Of a stretch of 29,057 nucleotides of DNA, positions 7,928 to 16,464 are shown piece after piece. How positions within the stretch are numbered: position 1 is the first letter of the stretch; each line of letters starts with the position of its first letter. Under the pieces are notes generated by a model. The model searched no databases. It was not told the origin of the DNA and saw only the letters and a program-made list of their open reading frames with translations. A program made the position numbers and the translations under genes. Source of the DNA: Rhizobiaceae bacterium (lineage in GTDB: Bacteria; Pseudomonadota; Alphaproteobacteria; Rhizobiales; Rhizobiaceae). Location: assembly GCA_021648425.1 (NCBI GenBank), contig JAKISV010000011.1, forward strand, positions 1 to 29,057, given 5' to 3'.

Positions 7928-10402
7928 ATGCTGGTAAGATTGGCTGAGAATCCTTTTGAAATGGACACGCACCGTAATCCGGGGTCAATTTTGAGCATGT
8001 ATGCTGTAAAAAATAAAATACGCACAATTGCCTGCGCACTTATGATTAGCTTCTCGCTGGTCGTGATTTCCACGACTTTGCTGGTTGCAACATCAACAAC
8101 TGCCCAGGCTGCGGTCGCTAGCCGTATTGAAGTGGTTGGCAATGCACGTATGGATGCTGATACAATCGCATCTTACCTGACTATCAAGCCGGGAAAAAAC
8201 TACAATAATGCTGATGTGGATGAATCTGTAAAACGGCTGTTTGCCACGGATTTGTTTCGTGATGTCAGTATTTATCGTCGTGGCAATGTCCTGGTTGTTG
8301 AGGTCGATGAAAACCCAACAGTCAATGAGGTATTCTTTAAAGGCAACAAACGGCTGAAAGAGCCTGCATTGCGCTCTGCTATCCAGTCCTCTTCGCGTTC
8401 AATTTTCAGTGAGGAAATTGTATTCAGCGATGTGGAAACAATTTCCAACGCCTATTCAAGGGTGGGTCGTGAAGATGCGACTGTTACTTACGAGATTGTT
8501 CAATTGAGCAATAACCGGGTCAATGTGGTGTTTGTCATTAATGAAGGTGACAAGACGAAAATTGCGAGTATCCAGTTTGTCGGTAATCAGGCCATTGGTA
8601 ATTTGCGTTTAAAAGATGTTGTCAGAACAAAAGAAAGCAATTTTCTGTCGTTTATCCGCACAGATGATATTTACGATCCGGCCAAGATACAGGCTGATGA
8701 AGAATTGTTGCGGCGTTACTATTACAACCGTGGTTATGCAGATTTTCAATTAATTTCAACGGTTGCTGATCTTGATCCTATCCGCAACGAATACAATGTG
8801 ACTTTTACCATTGACGAGGGCGCGCTGTACAAATTTGGTTCGGTTTCTATTGAAAGTACCATTGCCGGTGTGTCCGCAGACGAACTTTATGGTGAACTCG
8901 AAATCAAGTCCGGCAGATCATATTCAGCTCGCGATGTAGAAGATACTATCAAGCAATTGACCAATGCAGTATCTGCAAGGGGATTTGCATTTGTGGAAGT
9001 TGTGCCGCGCGGTGATCGCAATTTTGAAACCGGCACTATTGATGTGGTTTTTCTGATTGATGAAGGACCAAGAGTTTATATTGAACGCATTGATGTGTTT
9101 GGCAATGATCGAACTCGAGACTATGTAATTCGTCGCGAATTTGATATTTCTGAAGGTGATGCATTCAACCAGATTAGAATTCAAACAACCAAACGACGTC
9201 TTGATGGTTTGGGTTTCTTTGAGCGCGTAGACATATCCACGCGGCCAGGATCAGCACCTGATCGGGTAATTGTTGTTGTTCGCGTAATCGACAAGGCAAC
9301 CGGAGAGTTTTCTATTGGTGGTGGTTTTTCTACCACTGATGGAGCGATTGCCAACATCAAGTTTGCTGAAAAGAACTTCCTTGGTCGCGGCCAGTACTTT
9401 GCTATAAGTGGCGGTTTTGGTGAAGATAACCAGGAATATCGACTGGCATTCACCGAACCCTATTTTTTAGGCTACAGATTGTCCGCAGGCTTTGATCTGG
9501 TGCAAACCGTGTCTGATGCATCTGACAGAAAGGCCTACTCCCAAAGTGGCACCAGCGCCACAGTGAAATTCGGAGTGCCGATTACTGATAATGTAAATGC
9601 CAGCGTTTTTTACAAATTTAAGGCCAGTGATATTTCCATTGCATCAGGCCTGCTGGATCCCGGTGGCAATGCGACGCCAGATGGCATTCAGGGCAACAGC
9701 GCCACGGAAATTTCCGCAGCGATTGCGCCGTGGACAGGAAACTGGATCTCATCAGCCTTTGGTTATTCACTTGCCTATAACAATTTGGATGATCCGCGCA
9801 GCCCACGAGAAGGTATTCGTGCTGTATTGCAACAGGAGTGGGCGGGAGCCGGTGGCGATGCCAACTACATAAAGACAGACGTTGCGATTTCGGGATATAT
9901 ACCCTTATCCAGAGAGTTTGATTTGGTAGCCTTTGGTCGCGTGCGCGCTGGCCATATTCAAAACCTGAATGATAATTACAGAATTTTGGATAACTATTTT
10001 CAAGGCAGCAGGGCAATTCGCGGATTTAACTCTTACGGTTTTGGTCCTCGTGACCCTGTAACCGGCGATGCACTTGGTGGTACAACTTATTTCAATGCTA
10101 CAGCTGAGATACAGTTTCCAATGCCACTTATTCCTGAATCCATTGGTATCCGGGGTGCTATATTTGCTGATGCGGGTACGCTGTTTAACATTGATTCAAC
10201 AAATCGTGGCCGCATTGCCTCAGCTAATCCGGGAACAGATTTAACTCAATTAGATGATGATTCAATACGTGCCTCTGTGGGGGTTAGCCTAATATGGAAT
10301 TCACCATTTGGCCCTCTCCGGTTTGACTATGCCGAGCCCCTTGAACGCAGACCCTGGGACAGAGTGCGTCAGTTCAACTTCGGTGTCAGTACCAGCTTCT
10401 AA
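7928..10402 (+). CDS. bamA: outer membrane protein assembly factor BamA
   Basis: BamA is the central outer-membrane subunit that folds and inserts beta-barrel proteins. A hydrophobic signal (residues about 33-60, ending TTAQA) is followed by five POTRA domains to about residue 440, recognisable by repeats such as IEVVGNARMDADTI, VFFKGNKRLKEPAL and IDVFGNDRTRDYVI, then the barrel from about IGGGFSTTDG. The conserved IRGF loop motif is near 697-700, and the chain ends in the outer-membrane signature phenylalanine (NFGVSTSF). ATG 7928 has AGGA six bases upstream, so I use it (824 residues), though it gives an unusually long n-region; ATG 7997 (801 residues) would give an ordinary signal peptide. 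No skp gene follows. Confidence 0.95.
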   Translation: MLVRLAENPFEMDTHRNPGSILSMYAVKNKIRTIACALMISFSLVVISTTLLVATSTTAQAAVASRIEVVGNARMDADTIASYLTIKPGKNYNNADVDESVKRLFATDLFRDVSIYRRGNVLVVEVDENPTVNEVFFKGNKRLKEPALRSAIQSSSRSIFSEEIVFSDVETISNAYSRVGREDATVTYEIVQLSNNRVNVVFVINEGDKTKIASIQFVGNQAIGNLRLKDVVRTKESNFLSFIRTDDIYDPAKIQADEELLRRYYYNRGYADFQLISTVADLDPIRNEYNVTFTIDEGALYKFGSVSIESTIAGVSADELYGELEIKSGRSYSARDVEDTIKQLTNAVSARGFAFVEVVPRGDRNFETGTIDVVFLIDEGPRVYIERIDVFGNDRTRDYVIRREFDISEGDAFNQIRIQTTKRRLDGLGFFERVDISTRPGSAPDRVIVVVRVIDKATGEFSIGGGFSTTDGAIANIKFAEKNFLGRGQYFAISGGFGEDNQEYRLAFTEPYFLGYRLSAGFDLVQTVSDASDRKAYSQSGTSATVKFGVPITDNVNASVFYKFKASDISIASGLLDPGGNATPDGIQGNSATEISAAIAPWTGNWISSAFGYSLAYNNLDDPRSPREGIRAVLQQEWAGAGGDANYIKTDVAISGYIPLSREFDLVAFGRVRAGHIQNLNDNYRILDNYFQGSRAIRGFNSYGFGPRDPVTGDALGGTTYFNATAEIQFPMPLIPESIGIRGAIFADAGTLFNIDSTNRGRIASANPGTDLTQLDDDSIRASVGVSLIWNSPFGPLRFDYAEPLERRPWDRVRQFNFGVSTSF

Positions 10403-10421
10403 CGAAAGTCATCTGAGGTTT

Positions 10422-10443
10422 AGCCATGTACTGATTGATGGCT
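10422..10443 (+). repeat. short inverted repeat between bamA and lpxD
   Basis: AGCCAT (10422-10427) pairs with ATGGCT (10438-10443) around a ten-base loop in the 65-base gap. There is no T run after it. The effect, if any, is unknown. Confidence 0.3.
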
Positions 10444-10467
10444 TTATGATGCTTTCTGGAAATTCCT

Positions 10468-11532
10468 ATGTCTAATCCTGGTTTTTTTGCGCCACTAAGC
10501 CCGTTGAGTGCAAGTGATATTGCCGACCATACCGGTGCATTTCTGAAAGTTGGCTCAGGTTCCGACACTCAAATTCACACGACTGCTCCCATTGAATCAG
10601 CACAAAAAGGGGCGTTGACGTTTCTGGACAACTCAAAATATCTTGAATATCTGGCAACCACTTCGGCCAGCCTGGTTATATGCAGTAAACAACATGCCGC
10701 TCTTGCTCCCGATCACCTCAGTATTCTTGTTCATCCAGAGCCTTATCTGGCCTATGCCAAAGCGCTAAACCTGCTGTTTCCAACAGCAATGCGCCCACAA
10801 CCAGTTACCGAAGAGGTTGCGGTTAGCAGTGAAGCCCATCTGGCTAAAAGCGCGGTTTGCGAAGAAAATGTGATTATAGAACCTGGTTGTGTTATTGGGA
10901 GAAATGTCTCAATTGGCGAAGGAAGTCATATTCTCGCCGGTTCAGTTATTGGTCCTAATGTACAAATAGGCCGCAACTGTACCATTGCCCCGCGTGTTGT
11001 TGTTTCTCATACGCTAATGGGTGATAATGTTATTGTTCATAGTGGTGCAAGTATTGGTCAAGACGGCTTTGGTTTTGTAATGAAGCGCGATGGGCACACA
11101 AAAATTGCGCAAGTCGGCCGTGTGATAATTCAGGATAGTGTCGAAATTGGCGCCAATACAACTATCGATCGTGGCGCCAACCGTGATACGATAATTGGTG
11201 AAGGCAGTAAAATTGATAATCTGGTACAGATTGCCCACAATGTTGTATTGGGCAGGCATTGCATCATTGTTGGCCTGGTTGGTATATCGGGTAGCACAAC
11301 ATTGGGTGATTTTGTCGTTGTTGCGGGTCAAGCTGGAATTATAGGTCACCTGACAATAGGCCATGGCGCTCAGATTGGTGGGGGTAGCGGTGTTCATCGT
11401 GATCTTGATCCGGGTGAAAAGGTCATGGGCTACCCATCGATACCGGCTGATTTTTGGATGAGGCAAGCGGCTAAGAGTGTAAAGGATGCGAAAAAATGGC
11501 AAAGCACACGCAAGCGAGGTAAACATGAGTGA
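10468..11532 (+). CDS. lpxD: UDP-3-O-acylglucosamine N-acyltransferase LpxD
   Basis: LpxD adds the N-linked hydroxyacyl chain from acyl-ACP to UDP-3-O-acylglucosamine, the third step of lipid A synthesis in the cytosol. The 354-residue chain has an N-terminal uridine-binding domain (about 1-110), then a left-handed beta helix of hexapeptide repeats (about 115-320) and a C-terminal helix. GQDGFGFV (197-204) and the catalytic His257 in LVQIAHNV are present. GGA lies seven bases before the ATG. The last eight bases overlap the fabZ start, and the order lpxD-fabZ-lpxA is the standard lipid A cluster. Confidence 0.96.
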   Translation: MSNPGFFAPLSPLSASDIADHTGAFLKVGSGSDTQIHTTAPIESAQKGALTFLDNSKYLEYLATTSASLVICSKQHAALAPDHLSILVHPEPYLAYAKALNLLFPTAMRPQPVTEEVAVSSEAHLAKSAVCEENVIIEPGCVIGRNVSIGEGSHILAGSVIGPNVQIGRNCTIAPRVVVSHTLMGDNVIVHSGASIGQDGFGFVMKRDGHTKIAQVGRVIIQDSVEIGANTTIDRGANRDTIIGEGSKIDNLVQIAHNVVLGRHCIIVGLVGISGSTTLGDFVVVAGQAGIIGHLTIGHGAQIGGGSGVHRDLDPGEKVMGYPSIPADFWMRQAAKSVKDAKKWQSTRKRGKHE

Positions 11533-11986
11533 AAATGAATTGGCAACCGTGGAAGTAAATGAACTTTTCCAGTTATTGCCTCATCGCTATCCATTTCTCA
11601 TGATTGATAAAATTATTGACGTGAATAAGGATCTGTCGGCAACCGGCATCAAGAATGTGACGATTAATGAGCCCCATTTTACTGGCCATTTTCCAGGCAA
11701 GCCAATTATGCCAGGTGTTTTGATTGTCGAAGCTATGGCTCAGACCGCTGGCGCAATTTGCGCGCGTGAGCATTCTGACGGTGTTCCAAAACTTGTATAT
11801 TTCATGTCGATTGATGCAGTGAAATTTCGCCAACCGGTCATACCGGGTGACATTTTAGAACTTCATGTTATCCAAACTAAACACAGACGCGGAATATTCA
11901 GATATAACTGCGAAGCAAAAGTTGATGGAAAAAAAGTGGCTGAAGCTGCAATTACCGCAATGATGGTTGACCCGGAAGATAGTTGA
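11525..11986 (+). CDS. fabZ: 3-hydroxyacyl-ACP dehydratase FabZ
   Basis: FabZ dehydrates 3-hydroxyacyl-ACP in fatty acid elongation and competes with LpxA and LpxD for hydroxyacyl-ACP, which is why the genes are clustered. The 153-residue hot-dog-fold protein shows LLPHRYPFLMIDK (17-29), then GHFPGKPIMPGVLIVEAMAQ (54-73) with catalytic His55 and Glu69. The start at 11525 lies inside the end of lpxD with GAGG upstream; an earlier in-frame start at 11486 would add 13 non-homologous residues. The stop overlaps the lpxA ATG (TGATG). Confidence 0.96.
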   Translation: MSENELATVEVNELFQLLPHRYPFLMIDKIIDVNKDLSATGIKNVTINEPHFTGHFPGKPIMPGVLIVEAMAQTAGAICAREHSDGVPKLVYFMSIDAVKFRQPVIPGDILELHVIQTKHRRGIFRYNCEAKVDGKKVAEAAITAMMVDPEDS

Positions 11987-12780
11987 TGCCCAACAATATT
12001 CATTCATCTGCCGTTGTCGAAGACGGTGCAATACTTGGTGCCAATATTGAAATTGGCCCATTTTGCCATGTGGGCTCCAAGGTTAAACTTGCTGATAATA
12101 TCAAGCTGCATTCTCATGCGGTAATTGCAGGCTCCACACAAATTGGAAAAGGGTCTGTAATATTCCCATTTGCTTCAATAGGTCATGAGCCCCAGGATTT
12201 AAAATATAAGGGTGAAGATACCCAGCTGGTGATTGGTGACAATTGCATCATCCGCGAGGGAGTAACGATGAACCCTGGTACAGCTGGAGATAGTGGGATT
12301 ACAAAAATCGGCAACAATTGTGTGTTCCTGGCAAATGCTCACGTGGCCCATGATTGTATGATTGGTGATAATGTTATTTTCTCTAACGCGGTTATGATTG
12401 CTGGACATTGCGTGGTGGAAGACAATGTAATTATCGGCGGAGGAGCTGGTGTGCATCAATTCTGTAAACTGGGAAGAAATTCATTTATCGGCGGTATGGC
12501 TGGTGTTGAAAGCGATGTCATTCCTTATGGCATAGCTTTGGGTAATCGAGCTTATCTGGGTGGCCTCAATCTGGTTGGCATGAAGCGTGCAGGTATTGAC
12601 CGGCAGTCGATCCATAATGCACGCGCGCTGTTTAAACAGTTATTTTTGGGCGATAAGCCGGTAAAAGAAGCCGCCCTGGAGTTTGATGGTAGCGATGGGA
12701 ATGATGAGATCTGCTCAGCAATCATAAAATTCGTCTCTGAAAGCGGTGACCGCGCCTTGTGTACGCCAAAAAGGGATTAG
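11986..12780 (+). CDS. lpxA: UDP-N-acetylglucosamine O-acyltransferase LpxA
   Basis: LpxA catalyses the first step of lipid A synthesis, moving a 3-hydroxyacyl chain from ACP to the 3-OH of UDP-GlcNAc. The 264-residue product is typical. It is mostly a hexapeptide-repeat left-handed beta helix (about 1-190) with a helical C-terminus. The catalytic histidine is His122 in ANAHVAHDC (117-124 region). The ATG shares one base with the fabZ stop; a TTG one codon earlier is possible. lpxI starts 12 bases downstream. Confidence 0.96.
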   Translation: MPNNIHSSAVVEDGAILGANIEIGPFCHVGSKVKLADNIKLHSHAVIAGSTQIGKGSVIFPFASIGHEPQDLKYKGEDTQLVIGDNCIIREGVTMNPGTAGDSGITKIGNNCVFLANAHVAHDCMIGDNVIFSNAVMIAGHCVVEDNVIIGGGAGVHQFCKLGRNSFIGGMAGVESDVIPYGIALGNRAYLGGLNLVGMKRAGIDRQSIHNARALFKQLFLGDKPVKEAALEFDGSDGNDEICSAIIKFVSESGDRALCTPKRD

Positions 12781-12792
12781 GGTAATTCTAAA

Positions 12793-13686
12793 ATGGTCAC
12801 CGGTTTTCCTGATAGATCTGAAGAACTAAATTCCAGGCCAATTGCTATCATATCTGGCTATGGCAGCCTCCCCAGCGAAATTGCACGCGGTGCGATTGCA
12901 ACGGGCAGACGCCCTTTGATGATCGGCATTGAGGGTGAAGCTGAAAAATCGATAGAAGAATTTGACCACCGTTATATGAATTTGGGACAATTTGGGGCAT
13001 TGCTCAAACTGTTGAAAAAAAATCATATCAATCAGGTTGTCATGGCTGGAGGTGTTCATTCGCGGCCAGAAGTTCTTAAACTGAAAATTGATTGGGGAGC
13101 AATCAGCTCAATACCAAAGGCCATGGCGATGCTGCTGGGGGGCGATGATAATTTGCTGTCTGGCCTTATCAAGTTGTTTGAAGAACGCGATATTGAAGTT
13201 GTTGGTGCCCACCAGGTGGCGCCGGAATTGCTGGCGCAAAGCGGTGTAATAGTGGGACGCAAACCCGGAAAAAAAGATCTGCAAAATATTGAACTTGCAG
13301 CTGCCGCCTGTCGTGCTTTGGGTGAGCTGGATATTGGCCAGGCGGCAATTGCCGAGGCTAATCGTGTTATTGCGGTGGAAGGTGTTGAGGGGACAGATGG
13401 GCTGATTAAACGTATTGTTGAAATGCGTGCCAGCGGGCGTATGCCACAAAAGGGAAAAAATGGTGTGTTGGTGAAACTGATGAAGAGCGGTCAGGATCAT
13501 CGCGTCGATATGCCTGCTATCGGCCCCAATACCATATTGGCGGTTAAGGAAGCGGGCTTGTTCGGTATTGCCGTTGATGCAAACAAGTCTCTGATATTGC
13601 AGCGTGATGAGACACTGGCGCTGGCAGACCGTAACAAAATATATTTGTATGGCTATGACAGTACCATCAAAACAACAGGGAAATAA
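12793..13686 (+). CDS. lpxI: UDP-2,3-diacylglucosamine pyrophosphatase LpxI
   Basis: LpxI hydrolyses UDP-2,3-diacylglucosamine to lipid X, replacing the LpxH of E. coli; it is the version found in most alphaproteobacteria. The 297-residue product (formerly DUF1009) shows IAIISGYGSLPSEIARG (about 17-33), VVMAGGVHSRPEV (about 82-94), the VVGAHQVAPELLA region (about 136-148) and MPAIGPNTI (about 239-247). It lies directly between lpxA and lpxB, completing an LpxA-LpxI-LpxB run of consecutive pathway steps; lpxC is not in the window. Confidence 0.93.
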   Translation: MVTGFPDRSEELNSRPIAIISGYGSLPSEIARGAIATGRRPLMIGIEGEAEKSIEEFDHRYMNLGQFGALLKLLKKNHINQVVMAGGVHSRPEVLKLKIDWGAISSIPKAMAMLLGGDDNLLSGLIKLFEERDIEVVGAHQVAPELLAQSGVIVGRKPGKKDLQNIELAAAACRALGELDIGQAAIAEANRVIAVEGVEGTDGLIKRIVEMRASGRMPQKGKNGVLVKLMKSGQDHRVDMPAIGPNTILAVKEAGLFGIAVDANKSLILQRDETLALADRNKIYLYGYDSTIKTTGK

Positions 13687-13688
13687 AT

Positions 13689-14840
13689 ATGGCAGCGGTG
13701 CGGCCCTTGAAAATATATATGGTATTGGGAGAATCGTCCGGCGACACCCTGGGAGCTAATATTCTGGCCGAATATGGAAATCAGAATATTGAATATACTT
13801 TAGCCGGGCTTGCCGGACCTAAAATGCAGGAGATGGGTGCAAAAAGCCTGTTTGATATATCGCAACTGGCAGTGATGGGTTTGAGTGAGGTTATAGTGAA
13901 ACTGCCCGGATTTATTAAACTCGTTCGAAGGGTGGTTGACGATATTATCTCGTTTAATCCAGATGTTTTACTGCTGATTGATAGTCCGGAGTTTAACTAT
14001 GCTGTGGCAAAACGTGTTAAAAAGTGTGACGAGCATATTCCTATTGTCAAATATATCTGCCCAAGTGTGTGGGCCTGGCGCCAGGGCAGGGCGAAAAAAA
14101 TGCGGCACTATATCGACCATGTTTTGGCGATTCTTCCCTTTGAGCCGGATTTGATGAAGGAACTGGGTGGTCCCACTACCACCTATGTCGGTCATCCGCT
14201 GGCTGGCGAAATGCATAAATTCGGCAATCGTGATCGCAAGATTCCAAACCAACCGGCAAAACTGCTGATTTTACCTGGGTCGCGCAAGGGTGAAGTGGTC
14301 CGCCTGCTGCCCATTATACATGACAGTTTGCAGGTTATGCGCCAGCGCGGCAACGAGTTTTCGACTGTTCTTCCAGCGGTGGACCATCTGGTTGATTTTA
14401 TTCGCGAGGAAACCAGTCACTGGCCCGCAGACCTGGAAATTGTTACCGGCAATGATGCCAAGTTGGCAGCATTTGAGAATGCGGATGCGGCAATTGCCTG
14501 CTCAGGAACGGTGATGCTTGAACTGGGAATTCACGCCATACCAACGATTTCGATTTATAAACTCGACAAACTGGGTTTTGTTGTTCGTTATCTCGTGAAG
14601 GCCTGGACTGCCTGCCTGCCAAACCTGATTGTCGACAAAGTAATAATCCCGGAGCGTTTTGATGAGTATGCAAATCCTCAAATCATTGCCAGGATGCTTG
14701 AAGAGCTGTTAGTTGCGGGGCCAATGAGAGATGCGCAATTGCAAGGGTTTAAGCAATTGCGCAAAATAATGCAGAAAGATACCAACAGCGTAGAACTGGT
14801 GGCATCAAAAATTCTGGAAATAGCCAACTATCGTACTTAG
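13689..14840 (+). CDS. lpxB: lipid-A-disaccharide synthase LpxB
   Basis: LpxB joins lipid X and UDP-2,3-diacylglucosamine into the lipid A disaccharide at the inner membrane face. The 383-residue GT-B glycosyltransferase shows the N-terminal IYMVLGESSGDTLGANIL (about 9-26), KYICPSVWAWRQGR (about 119-132), YVGHPLAGE (about 164-172), LLILPGSRKGEV (about 192-203) and the ACSGTVMLELG donor-site region (about 268-278). AGGGA is seven bases before the ATG, and only two bases separate it from lpxI. The stop is two bases from the convergent gltA stop. Confidence 0.95.
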   Translation: MAAVRPLKIYMVLGESSGDTLGANILAEYGNQNIEYTLAGLAGPKMQEMGAKSLFDISQLAVMGLSEVIVKLPGFIKLVRRVVDDIISFNPDVLLLIDSPEFNYAVAKRVKKCDEHIPIVKYICPSVWAWRQGRAKKMRHYIDHVLAILPFEPDLMKELGGPTTTYVGHPLAGEMHKFGNRDRKIPNQPAKLLILPGSRKGEVVRLLPIIHDSLQVMRQRGNEFSTVLPAVDHLVDFIREETSHWPADLEIVTGNDAKLAAFENADAAIACSGTVMLELGIHAIPTISIYKLDKLGFVVRYLVKAWTACLPNLIVDKVIIPERFDEYANPQIIARMLEELLVAGPMRDAQLQGFKQLRKIMQKDTNSVELVASKILEIANYRT

Positions 14841-14842
14841 GG

Positions 14843-16132
14843 CTAACGTTTGTCTTTAACCACATAATTGCGGATTTTTGAGCCGTTATAGAGTTGTCGC
14901 GGTCGGCCAATTTTCTGCTTGGGATCCTCAATCATCTCTTTCCACTGGGCAATCCATCCAACAGTTCTGGCTACTGAAAACAAAACGGTGAACATGTCAG
15001 TGGGAAATCCCAATGCTTTCAACGTGATCCCGGAGTAGAAATCGATGTTTGGGTAAAGCTTTTTTTCTATAAAATATTCGTCGGTTAGAGCAATTCTTTC
15101 AAGTTCCATTGCAACATCGAGAATCGGGTCATCCTTTATTCCCAGCTCCTTTAGAACCTCATGAGTTGTTTCCTGCATAATTTTGGCGCGGGGGTCATAA
15201 TTTTTATAAACCCTATGCCCAAAACCCATTAGTCGGAATGGGTCATTTTTGTCTTTGGCGCGGGCAATAAATTGCGGAATTCTGTCGGGCGTTCCAATTT
15301 CAATCAACATATTCAGCGCTGCTTCATTGGCACCTCCATGAGCAGGCCCCCACAGACAGGCAATGCCTGCGGCAATACAGGCAAACGGGTTAGCACCTGA
15401 AGAACCTGCCAAACGCACGGTTGATGTGGAGGCATTTTGCTCGTGATCAGCATGCAGAATAAATATGCGGTCCATGGCACGCGCAAATACGGGGTTTTGC
15501 TGGTATTCTTCACATGGAACAGCAAAACACATGCGAAGAAAGTTTGATGTGTAATCCAAATTATTGGAAGGGTAGATAGCAGGCTGGCCGATAGAGTATT
15601 TGTAGGCCATTGCCGCAATAGTCGGCATTTTTGCAATCATTCGCATGGAGGCAATCATGCGTTGTTTTTCATCAGATATGTCGGTTGAATCGTGATAAAA
15701 TGCTGAAAGAGCGCCAACTACCCCAACCATGATGGCCATCGGGTGGGCATCACGCCTGAACCCCGAAAACAATTTGGCCATTTGTTCATGCAACATAGTG
15801 TGGTGGGTGATTTGGCTGTCAAATTTTTCCTTCTCCTGTTTGGAAGGCAGTTCCCCATATAACAAAAGATAACAGGTTTCTAAAAAGTCGCCGTCCTTTG
15901 CCAATTCTTCAATGGCGTAACCGCGATAGGCCAGCAAACCTTTGGCGCCATCAATGAAGGTGATGTCGCTCTGACATGCAGCAGTGGAGGTAAAGCCCGG
16001 GTCGAGGGTGAAATGATCCGTATTTTTATACAGTGTCGAAATATCGATAACATCTGGGCCCAGGCTGCCCGAATAGATTGGAAAATCCCAACTTTTATCA
16101 TCAATTGTCAGCGTTGCCTTTTTATCTGCCAT
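14843..16132 (-). CDS. gltA: citrate synthase (type II)
   Basis: Citrate synthase condenses oxaloacetate and acetyl-CoA to citrate, entering the TCA cycle. The 429-residue length fits the hexameric, NADH-sensitive gram-negative type. Catalytic residues are His265 (WGPAHGG), His306 (GFGHRVYKNYDPRAK) and Asp364 (PNIDFYSG). The ATG at 16132 is preceded by AAAGGAC. It converges on lpxB with only two bases between the stops, so each transcript must end within or beyond the other gene. gltX lies upstream on the same strand after a 332-base gap, so it probably has its own promoter. Confidence 0.97.
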   Translation of the reverse strand: MADKKATLTIDDKSWDFPIYSGSLGPDVIDISTLYKNTDHFTLDPGFTSTAACQSDITFIDGAKGLLAYRGYAIEELAKDGDFLETCYLLLYGELPSKQEKEKFDSQITHHTMLHEQMAKLFSGFRRDAHPMAIMVGVVGALSAFYHDSTDISDEKQRMIASMRMIAKMPTIAAMAYKYSIGQPAIYPSNNLDYTSNFLRMCFAVPCEEYQQNPVFARAMDRIFILHADHEQNASTSTVRLAGSSGANPFACIAAGIACLWGPAHGGANEAALNMLIEIGTPDRIPQFIARAKDKNDPFRLMGFGHRVYKNYDPRAKIMQETTHEVLKELGIKDDPILDVAMELERIALTDEYFIEKKLYPNIDFYSGITLKALGFPTDMFTVLFSVARTVGWIAQWKEMIEDPKQKIGRPRQLYNGSKIRNYVVKDKR

Positions 16133-16464
16133 TTATTTTGTCCTTTTTTGCCTCGTCTTTTCCAGCCAAAATTGCCTTCAAACCAACACTCGCCGCAAAC
16201 AGGTTGCATGCGTGCCAAATAGAGTCAGTGATTGGTAATCACCTATTGCTATGGCGCAGGGACAAAAATGATGAAAAGCTTATTGCCTTGATCATTGCCA
16301 CAACGAATTTTCACAGCGTAGACTGGATTGCGACGAAGCTGCCGTTTGTAATCTTTATTGCAGCTGGATTTCATTCATTTAGGTATCTGAAAAACTCACG
16401 GTGTACAAGTCAACTAAAGTCACTATTGACCGCGTTGGAAAAAATTTGTTCCTGTTTTGAGATA
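16133..16464. other. gltX-gltA intergenic region
   Basis: This 332-base gap should carry the gltA promoter and the gltX transcript end. I see no gene. A perfect inverted repeat, GTGATT-GGT-AATCAC, at 16228-16242 lies about 100 bases upstream of gltA and could be an operator. No good -35/-10 pair or T-tailed terminator was found by eye. Confidence 0.45.
16228..16242. repeat. inverted repeat upstream of gltA
   Basis: GTGATT (16228-16233) and AATCAC (16237-16242) are perfect reverse complements with three bases between. The symmetry suits a small dimeric regulator site; no regulator is identified. Confidence 0.35.

Noticed and set aside
16205..16225. Sigma-54-like TGGCAC motif upstream of gltA
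   Set aside because: TGGCAC is present on the minus strand but the required TTGC at the right spacing is not.
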